Source: CAZCYE01 sp964502775 (GTDB taxonomy: Bacteria > Actinomycetota > Acidimicrobiia > IMCC26256 > PALSA-555). From it: a DNA stretch of 22,495 bases. The notes under the pieces were generated by a model, which was given only the letters and a program-made list of their open reading frames with translations, did no database searches and was not told where the DNA came from. Where the stretch lies: NCBI GenBank assembly GCA_964502775.1, contig CAZCYE010000019.1, positions 1 to 22,495 of the forward strand, read 5' to 3'. The translations under genes and the position numbers were made by a program. How positions within the stretch are numbered: the first letter of the stretch is position 1; every line of letters starts with the position of its first letter. This document shows, piece after piece, positions 14,954 through 20,879 of the stretch.

Positions 14954-15421
14954 CTACGAGCTGATCGACGGGCGGTCGGGTCCACGAGCAGCGGAGCGCT
15001 GCGCGTCGGCGCACTCGTCGCAGATCCCCCGGAAGTGCACCTCCACGCCCGAGACGGCGAAACCACGCCGGTCACGGGGTGGGAGACGAAGCTGGCCGAC
15101 GTCGAGGATCACATCTCGCACCTTGTGACAGACCGTGCAGATGAGGTGGTGATGGGCCTGGTCGACGGTCGGGTCGACACGCACGCTCCCAGTGCCGAGG
15201 TGGATGAGCGACACCTCGCCCATGGCCTCGAGATCGTGCACGGTCTGGTACACGGTGCGCAGCGAGATCGTGGGCATCTCGGCTCGGGCCCGCTCGTAGA
15301 GCGACTCCACCGTGGGGTGGGAATCGTCGCCGTGCAGGAGCCGGAAGATCGCCTGGCGCTGCGGGGTGACCCGCAACCCCTGGCGCCGGAACGCCTCGGT
15401 GAGCTCGTCAGCCGTCTTCAT
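14954..15421 (-). CDS. Fur family regulator, PerR-like
   Basis: A 155-residue metal-dependent repressor. The winged-helix domain (1-85) contains RVTPQRQAIFRLL and the recognition helix around TISLRTVYQTV. The dimerisation domain (about 86-145) contains HHHLICTVCHKVRDV and CDEC, so a structural zinc site Cys95/98/134/137 is intact. Compared with Bacillus PerR as I recall it, regulatory-metal ligands appear at His35, Asp83, His90, His92 and Asp103. Asp103 is the residue that distinguishes PerR from Fur. The protein is therefore likely a peroxide sensor controlling the rubrerythrin gene behind it. A palindrome just upstream of the ATG suggests autoregulation. Confidence 0.9.
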   Translation of the reverse strand: MKTADELTEAFRRQGLRVTPQRQAIFRLLHGDDSHPTVESLYERARAEMPTISLRTVYQTVHDLEAMGEVSLIHLGTGSVRVDPTVDQAHHHLICTVCHKVRDVILDVGQLRLPPRDRRGFAVSGVEVHFRGICDECADAQRSAARGPDRPSISS

Positions 15422-15436
15422 ACGATGTCCACCTTA

Positions 15437-15453
15437 TCAACAACTCTTGTCGA
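15437..15453. promoter_or_regulatory. Putative PerR/Fur operator
   Basis: TCAACAA-CTC-TTGTCGA is a 7-3-7 inverted repeat with one mismatch, 16 bases upstream of the PerR-like ATG. It lies in a locally AT-rich stretch (15434-15463) of the region shared with the divergent glutamate-synthase-like gene. Position and symmetry suit an autoregulatory operator. The sequence is not the Bacillus PerR box, so the assignment rests on symmetry and context. Confidence 0.5.
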
Positions 15454-15519
15454 AAGCAAACGGCTGCTGATCCTCCCTCCGCCGGGGCCTCCGCCGTGGG
15501 GGCAACGGGCCGGGCGACA

Positions 15520-17064
15520 ATGTGCGCCGTGTCGGGATGGCTCTGGGCTCTGGTGGCCGTGGCGGGATCCCTGGTGCTGGTGGCCGCCTACGACCTGACC
15601 CAGCGGCGCCACACGATCCTGCGGATCTTCCCGGTGGTGGGCCACCTGCGCTTCTGGCTGGAAGCGGTGGGCCCGGAGCTGCGCCAGTACATCGTCACCA
15701 GCAACGACGCCGAGAAGCCCTTCAGCCGCGACCAGCGCCGCTGGATCTACTCGTCGGCCTCGGGTAACGACACGCTGTTCGGGTTCGGCACCGACAACGA
15801 CGTCGAGAACATGCCCGGCTACCTCATCGCCAAGCCGGTGGTGTTCCCGATCCCCCAGGCTCCCGCGGGTGCGCCCGGCGGTGCTCCCGATTTCACCCTG
15901 CCCTGCGCCAAGGTGCTCGGCGCGTCACGAGGGCGCGCCCGGGCGTTCCGCATGGCCTCGGCCGTCAACATCTCGAGCATGAGCTACGGGTCGCTCAGCG
16001 GTGTGGCCATCGAGGCGCTCAACAAGGGTGCGGGCCTCGCCGGCTGCCTCCAGGGCACCGGGGAGGGCGGACTCACGCTGCATCACCGCCACGGTGGTGA
16101 CCTCATCTGGCAGATCGGCACCGGCTACTTCTGTTGCCGCGACGCGCGCGGCAACTTCGACCATCAGCGATTCCTCGACGTGGTCGGCGCCACACCATCG
16201 GTGCGAGCGATCGAGATCAAGCTCAGCCAGGGGGCGAAGCCGGGCGTGGGCGCGCTGCTCCCCGCGGCCAAGGTGACCGCCGATATCGCGGCGTTGCGGG
16301 GCGTGCCGGTGGGCGTGGACTGCGTGAGCCCGGCCCGGCACTCGGCGTTCTCCGACGTCGACAGCATGCTCGACTTCGTCGAGACCCTCGCGACGTCCAC
16401 CGGACTCCCGGTGGGGATCAAGACCGCCGTCGGTGACGTCGACTTCTTCCGCGAGCTCGCCCGCGCCATGGCCACCGATGACCGCGGCGTCGACTTCATC
16501 ACGATCGACGGCGGCGAGGGCGGCACCGGCGCGGCGTCGCTCGTGTTCGGCGACCATGTGGCGTTGCCCTTCAAGTGGGCGTTCAGCCGTGTGTACCGGG
16601 TGCTCGCCGAAGAGGGCGTCGCGTCACGCCTCGTGCTGCTGGGCGCGGGAAAGCTCGGCCTGCCCGAGAACGCACTCCTCGCGTTCGCGCTGGGCTGCGA
16701 CGGTGTGAACGTGGGCCGGGAGGCAATGCTGTCCATCGGGTGCATCCAGTCCCAGCGCTGCCATACGGATCGGTGCCCCACGGGCATCACCACCCACTCC
16801 CGGTGGCGCACGCGTGGCCTCGATCCCACACTCAAGTCGGTGCGGGCGGCCCGGTTCGTGACCCAGCTCCGCAAGGAGCTGCTCGACCTCAGCCACGCCT
16901 GTGGGGAACCGCACCCCGCGCTCGTGACCACCGAGCAGCTCGAGCTGCTCGATGAGGGCTTCCAGAGTCGCTCCGCCCGTGACGTGTTCGCCTACGAGCC
17001 GGGGTGGGGTCGCCCGTCCCCCGCCGACCAGGCCGAGCTACGACGCCTGATGGCGGTGGCCTGA
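15520..17064 (+). CDS. FMN-binding glutamate synthase family protein, membrane-anchored
   Basis: A 514-residue protein. It starts with one membrane helix (about 5-24), then a charged stretch leads into a glutamate-synthase-type FMN TIM barrel (about 75-490). Visible family elements are SMSYGSLSGVAIEALNKGA (FMN/2-oxoglutarate region), GTGEGG (180-185), KLSQGAKPG, ITIDGGEGGTGAA (328-340), and the [3Fe-4S] motif CIQSQRCHTDRCPTG with Cys408, 414 and 419. There is no glutaminase domain and no NAD(P)H beta-subunit nearby, so true GOGAT activity is doubtful. Stand-alone members of this type have no settled function. ATG at 15520 was chosen (GTG at 15529 is an alternative); neither has a strong ribosome-binding site. 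The gene is divergent from the PerR-like gene. Confidence 0.88.
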   Translation: MCAVSGWLWALVAVAGSLVLVAAYDLTQRRHTILRIFPVVGHLRFWLEAVGPELRQYIVTSNDAEKPFSRDQRRWIYSSASGNDTLFGFGTDNDVENMPGYLIAKPVVFPIPQAPAGAPGGAPDFTLPCAKVLGASRGRARAFRMASAVNISSMSYGSLSGVAIEALNKGAGLAGCLQGTGEGGLTLHHRHGGDLIWQIGTGYFCCRDARGNFDHQRFLDVVGATPSVRAIEIKLSQGAKPGVGALLPAAKVTADIAALRGVPVGVDCVSPARHSAFSDVDSMLDFVETLATSTGLPVGIKTAVGDVDFFRELARAMATDDRGVDFITIDGGEGGTGAASLVFGDHVALPFKWAFSRVYRVLAEEGVASRLVLLGAGKLGLPENALLAFALGCDGVNVGREAMLSIGCIQSQRCHTDRCPTGITTHSRWRTRGLDPTLKSVRAARFVTQLRKELLDLSHACGEPHPALVTTEQLELLDEGFQSRSARDVFAYEPGWGRPSPADQAELRRLMAVA

Positions 17065-17114
17065 CCCCGCGCTTCGTTCGGGCACTGCGCACCCGCACGC
17101 GACCACTCCGGGCC

Positions 17115-17777
17115 TCAGCGCTTGCGCAGCATCGTGAGGCCGTCACCGATGGGAAGCAGCACGGTGTCCACGCGGTCGTCGGCCGTCACGAGGTCGTTGA
17201 AGGCTCGGATGGCGACGAGGTCGGGCTCGGCGGACGTCTCGTCCAGCACCGTTCCGCCCCACAAGGTGTTGTCCACCAGGATGATGCCGTTCGGGCGGAG
17301 CCTCGTGAGGAGCTCCTCGAAGTACGCCGGGTAGCCCTCCTTGTCGGCGTCGATGAAGGCGAGGTCGATGGCGGGCTCCACGGGCAGTGACCGCAGCGTC
17401 TCGATGGCCGGTGCCAGGCGCAGCTCGATGCGGTCGGTGACGCCGGCGCGGGCCCACGCCTCGCGGGCGATCGCCGTCCACTCCTCGCTCACGTCGCAGG
17501 CGAGGAGGTAGCCGCCGGGCCCGAGGCCGTAGGCCAGGCACAGCGCGGAGTAGCCCGTGAACGTCCCCACCTCCACCGCTCGGCGCGCCCCGATGGCCCG
17601 GGTGAGCACGGTCATGAACGCGCCCTGCTCGGGGGAGATCTGCATCCCCGCGACGCCCCCCAGCCGACGGGTCTCGTCGATCAGCCCGCGCTGGACGTCG
17701 TCGCACGGCTCCGAGTGCTCGATGAGATAGTCGGCGAGTGGAGCCGACAGGAAGAAGGACTTCGGCTCGGCTGCCAT
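17115..17777 (-). CDS. SAM-dependent O-methyltransferase (caffeoyl-CoA OMT-like)
   Basis: A 220-residue class I methyltransferase of the cation-dependent O-methyltransferase family. The SAM-binding glycine motif is VEVGTFTGYSA (68-78), followed by the acidic strand end CDVS (94-97). Metal and substrate region IDADKEGYPAYF (142-153) and VDNTLWGG (168-175) are present, as is the terminal GDGLTML. Bacterial members methylate catechol-type hydroxyls of small molecules; the substrate here is unknown. The ATG has no ribosome-binding site but is preceded by TACCAT at exactly seven bases, so the mRNA is probably leaderless. It is divergent from a DPM1-like glycosyltransferase. Confidence 0.9.
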   Translation of the reverse strand: MAAEPKSFFLSAPLADYLIEHSEPCDDVQRGLIDETRRLGGVAGMQISPEQGAFMTVLTRAIGARRAVEVGTFTGYSALCLAYGLGPGGYLLACDVSEEWTAIAREAWARAGVTDRIELRLAPAIETLRSLPVEPAIDLAFIDADKEGYPAYFEELLTRLRPNGIILVDNTLWGGTVLDETSAEPDLVAIRAFNDLVTADDRVDTVLLPIGDGLTMLRKR

Positions 17778-17784
17778 CGTGCCG

Positions 17785-17790
17785 ATGGTA
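17785..17790 (-). promoter_or_regulatory. -10 element for a leaderless O-methyltransferase mRNA
   Basis: TACCAT on the minus strand is followed by seven bases and then the ATG at 17777. A TANNNT motif at this distance places the transcription start on the start codon. Confidence 0.5.
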
Positions 17791-17841
17791 CGCCGTGGTG
17801 CTGACCGCCTCCCCGCCCCGGACCGCCCCCGGTGCCCCGGG

Positions 17842-17847
17842 TACCGT
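17842..17847 (+). promoter_or_regulatory. Possible -10 element of the glycosyltransferase gene
   Basis: TACCGT lies 22 bases before the ATG at 17870 and leaves room for the GGAGGAG ribosome-binding site (17858-17864). It is a TANNNT match only; no -35 is evident. Confidence 0.35.
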
Positions 17848-17869
17848 CGGTGGCTCCGGAGGAGACCAC

Positions 17870-18619
17870 ATGCCCACGCTCGTCGTCGTCCCGACCTACT
17901 GCGAGGTCGACAACGTCGAGGACCTGCTCCGGCGCCTGCGCACGGCCGCGCCGCACGCCGACGTGCTCGTGGTGGACGACTCCAGCCCTGACGGCACCGC
18001 GGCTCGCGTCGAGCAGCTCGCAGGCGATCTGGGCCGCGTGTTCCTGCTCACCCGTCCGGTCAAGGACGGGCTGGGCAACGCGTACCGCGCCGGGTTCGCG
18101 TGGGGCATCGAGCACGGCTACGACGTGCTCGTGGAGATGGACGCCGACCTCTCCCACGAGCCCGAGGCCGTCCCCCGCCTGCTCGCCGAGATCGAAGCCG
18201 GTGCCGACCTGGTCATCGGATCGCGCTACGTGGACGGCGGCACGCTGCCGCCGTGGTCGTGGTATCGACGGGCGCTGTCGTCGTTCGGCAACCGGTACGC
18301 CGCGTTCATCATGCGCCTCCCCGTGCGCGACTCGACCTCGGGCTTCCGCGCCTACCGGCGAAGCGCGCTCGAGGCCTGCGACTACCGCTCGACGCGGTCC
18401 TGTCATTACACCTTCCAGCTGGAGCTCGTGTACCGGGTGGTGCGCGCTGGATGCAATGTGGTGGAGGTACCGATCAACTTCCGTGATCGCACGCGCGGTA
18501 CCTCGAAGATGCCGCTCGCCACGGTGTTCGAGTCACTGGCCTTCGTGACGCTCTGGGGTGTGCGTGACCGTCTGGTCCCGAGCCGCCGCCGCACTCGCAA
18601 GGGCGCGCCCGTACACTGA
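17870..18619 (+). CDS. Polyprenol-phosphate mannosyltransferase-like (DPM1, GT2)
   Basis: A 249-residue GT-A fold family 2 glycosyltransferase. VVVPTY opens the Rossmann-like fold; DDSSPDGT (36-43) and MDADLSH (90-96, the DXD metal site) bind the nucleotide sugar. GSRYV (117-121), STSGFRAY (155-162) and FRDRTRGTSKM (204-214) are typical of the dolichol/polyprenol-phosphate mannose synthase group. It would transfer mannose (or another hexose) from GDP to a polyprenyl phosphate on the cytoplasmic membrane face, supplying glycolipid or protein mannosylation. No C-terminal transmembrane domain is present. The ATG follows GGAGGAG by five bases. The next gene starts six bases after the stop. Confidence 0.9.
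   Translation: MPTLVVVPTYCEVDNVEDLLRRLRTAAPHADVLVVDDSSPDGTAARVEQLAGDLGRVFLLTRPVKDGLGNAYRAGFAWGIEHGYDVLVEMDADLSHEPEAVPRLLAEIEAGADLVIGSRYVDGGTLPPWSWYRRALSSFGNRYAAFIMRLPVRDSTSGFRAYRRSALEACDYRSTRSCHYTFQLELVYRVVRAGCNVVEVPINFRDRTRGTSKMPLATVFESLAFVTLWGVRDRLVPSRRRTRKGAPVH
18612..18617 (+). promoter_or_regulatory. Leaderless-type -10 embedded in the end of the DPM1-like gene
   Basis: TACACT, seven bases, then GTG at 18625. The element overlaps the last codons and first stop base of the upstream gene. It would give the next gene its own leaderless transcript. Confidence 0.5.
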
Positions 18620-18624
18620 ACCGG

Positions 18625-19371
18625 GTGAGTACCCGGGGGCTCTCGACGATCCTGCTCACGCTCCTCGCCATGAGCGCCGCCGCGCTGTCGTGGCCGATCG
18701 TGTCCTCGGACAGCGCCGAGGACCGCTTCCGTATCTACGTTGCGAACCATGCACCGGCGTTCTTCGTGGCGAAGTTCGGTGACCGTTCCCTCGATGATGC
18801 ACGGCGGTGGTGCGAGGACGTCCATTCGAATGTTGACGTCCGTTTCCTCCGGGATTACGTCGAATGGCTCCGGCCGGCCGTGGAGAACCCGGGGGGCCAC
18901 GCTCGTCTGGATTACGTCGCTGCCATGATCGAGGGCGCGGTACGAGAGCTGTGCCCTCCGAGGGTGCACGTTCCGATCCGACCGAAGGCCGACGTCATCG
19001 CCAGCTTGCCCTTGCCCCGCGGTGCGGTCACCGACAGCTTTCATACAGGGTCGGCGACCTACCGGTTCCCCGCCAGCATCACCCTCACCGAGGTCGCTCG
19101 CTTCTTCGAGCTGCGCTTATCCGTCGGCGGCGATTGGCGCGGTTGGGCTTGGTGTGGATCCTCGCTTGACCGCCCGACGGCTGACAACAGTCCCTATACC
19201 TGGCGCCGAGGAGATCGAGTGCTCGATCTGGGCTGGCGCGCGGAGGACGGCGAGCTGTTCACGCTGCTGCCCGTGGGAACGGCCCAAGTGAGCATCACGA
19301 ACAGTTCCTTGTCGAGCTACGAGTCCTACGGTCCCACACCGTGCTCGCACGTCGAAGACGCTGACGGGTAG
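18625..19371 (+). CDS. Hypothetical exported protein
   Basis: A 248-residue protein with an N-terminal hydrophobic segment (about 7-25) that is a signal peptide or membrane anchor. The rest is probably extracytoplasmic, with four cysteines (63, 110, 177, 240) that could form two disulfides. A helical part (about 30-110, for example RFLRDYVEWLRPAVE) is followed by a beta-rich part (about 135-230, with RFPASITLTEV and WRRGDRVLDLGW). No known domain is recognised. Codon use is noticeably less GC-biased than in neighbours, especially around 18720-19330, suggesting acquisition or weak expression. The GTG has no ribosome-binding site and is preceded by a leaderless-type -10. The closeness to the glycosyltransferase gene may mean the product is a glycosylation substrate or partner, which is speculation. 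Confidence 0.65.
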   Translation: MSTRGLSTILLTLLAMSAAALSWPIVSSDSAEDRFRIYVANHAPAFFVAKFGDRSLDDARRWCEDVHSNVDVRFLRDYVEWLRPAVENPGGHARLDYVAAMIEGAVRELCPPRVHVPIRPKADVIASLPLPRGAVTDSFHTGSATYRFPASITLTEVARFFELRLSVGGDWRGWAWCGSSLDRPTADNSPYTWRRGDRVLDLGWRAEDGELFTLLPVGTAQVSITNSSLSSYESYGPTPCSHVEDADG

Positions 19372-19372
19372 G

Positions 19373-19393
19373 CCCCCGCTCAGCGGTCGGGGG
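19373..19393. terminator. Possible hairpin between convergent genes
   Basis: CCCCCG (19373-19378) and CGGGGG (19388-19393) form a six-pair GC stem with a nine-base loop. It spans the short gap between a plus-strand stop and the minus-strand aldehyde dehydrogenase stop. It could act in both directions. Confidence 0.35.
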
Positions 19394-20879
19394 TGTGGAT
19401 GGCGACGTACTTCGTCTCGAGATACTCGTGGATGCCCTCGCGCCCGCCTTCGCGTCCGAAGCCCGAGTGCTTGACCCCGCCGAAGGGCGCGGCGGGGTTG
19501 GAGACGATGCCCTGGTTGAGCCCCACCATGCCGGACTCGAGGCCCTCGCACACTCGTAAGGCGCGGTCGACGTCGCGGGTGAAGACGTAGGACACGAGGC
19601 CGAACTCGGTGGCGTTGGCCGCGGCCAGCGCCTCGTCGTCGTCGGTGAACGTGGTGATCGGTGCGACCGGCCCGAAGATCTCCTCGGTGAGCACCCGCGC
19701 GTTCGCGGGCACGTCGGCCAGCACCGTGGGGGCGTAGAAGTAGCCGGGGCCGTCGAGGGACGTGCCGCCGGTGAGCGCCTTCGCCCCCCGCGCCTGCGCA
19801 TCGACGACGAGCTCTTCCACCTTGGCCCGAGCGCGCGCCTCGATGAGCGGACCGACCTCCACCCCCGGCTCGGTCCCCCGCCCCACCCGCATCTGTCCGA
19901 GCCGGGCCGCGAGCCCCGCCCCGAACTCCTCGGCCACCGCGCGGTGCACCAGGAAGCGATTGGCAGCGGTGCACGCCTCCCCGATGTTGCGCATCTTGGC
20001 CACCACTGCGTTATCGATGGCGGCGCCGAGGTCGGCGTCCTCGAACACCAAAAACGGCGCGTTCCCGCCGAGCTCCATCGACACCCGCAACAGCTGTGAG
20101 GCCGCGCCGGCGACGAGCCTCTGCCCCACCTCGGTCGAGCCGGTGAACGAGAGCTTGCGCAGGCGTGGGTCGTCGAGGAGAGGCTCGACGGTGGGCCCGG
20201 CGCGGCTGGTGGTGATCACATTGAGGACACCCGCGGGGAGACCGGCCTCGGTGAGGATCGCGGCCAGCGCCAACATCGACAGGGGCGTGAGCGTGGCCGG
20301 CTTCACCACCATCGTGCAGCCGGCGGCGATCGCGGGCGCGATCTTGCGCGCACCCATGGCCATCGGGAAGTTCCACGGGGTAATGAGCAGGCACGGACCC
20401 ACGGCCTGGTGGAGCACGAGCAAGCGCCCCGCACCGTTCGGAGCCACGGCATAGCGACCGTCGATACGCACGGCCTCTTCGGAGAACCACCGGAAGAACT
20501 CCGCGGAGTACGCCACCTCCGACCGTGAATCCGCGAGCGGCTTTCCCATCTCCAGCGTCATGAGCAGCGCCAGGTCATCAGCCCGGCTCATGAGCAGCTC
20601 GTAGGTTCGACGCAGGATCTCTCCGCGCTCACGGGGCGGACAGCCCGCCCACTGCACTTGCGTCGCCGCGGCCGCGTCGAGGGCGGCAACGGCATCGGTC
20701 GTATCGCCGTCAGCCACCTCGGCCAGGGCCACGCCGGTGGCCGGATCCTCCACCACCAACGTCGCCCCCGACGCCGCCGCGCGCCACTCACCGCCGATGA
20801 ACAGGGCCTTGGGCACCCCGTCCACGACCTGGCGCTCACGGGCGTCACCGATCACAGCATCGGTCACCTTGTCGGTCAT
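19380..20879 (-). CDS. NAD(P)-dependent aldehyde dehydrogenase, succinate-semialdehyde type
   Basis: A 499-residue aldehyde dehydrogenase. The cofactor and catalytic residues are in place: PWNFPM (168-173, Asn169), KPATLTP (193-199), FTGSTEVGQRL (245-255), Glu269 in MELGGNAPF, the nucleophile Cys303 in NIGEACTAANRF, and EEIFGPV (399-405). Overall spacing and motifs resemble GabD-type succinate-semialdehyde dehydrogenases. The substrate is inferred from family resemblance and from the neighbour, not proven. The ATG overlaps the stop of the upstream ThDP-enzyme gene as ATGA (20879-20876), so the two are co-translated. A longer frame upstream lies inside that gene and is not the true start. Confidence 0.9.
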   Translation of the reverse strand: MTDKVTDAVIGDARERQVVDGVPKALFIGGEWRAAASGATLVVEDPATGVALAEVADGDTTDAVAALDAAAATQVQWAGCPPRERGEILRRTYELLMSRADDLALLMTLEMGKPLADSRSEVAYSAEFFRWFSEEAVRIDGRYAVAPNGAGRLLVLHQAVGPCLLITPWNFPMAMGARKIAPAIAAGCTMVVKPATLTPLSMLALAAILTEAGLPAGVLNVITTSRAGPTVEPLLDDPRLRKLSFTGSTEVGQRLVAGAASQLLRVSMELGGNAPFLVFEDADLGAAIDNAVVAKMRNIGEACTAANRFLVHRAVAEEFGAGLAARLGQMRVGRGTEPGVEVGPLIEARARAKVEELVVDAQARGAKALTGGTSLDGPGYFYAPTVLADVPANARVLTEEIFGPVAPITTFTDDDEALAAANATEFGLVSYVFTRDVDRALRVCEGLESGMVGLNQGIVSNPAAPFGGVKHSGFGREGGREGIHEYLETKYVAIHTPDR

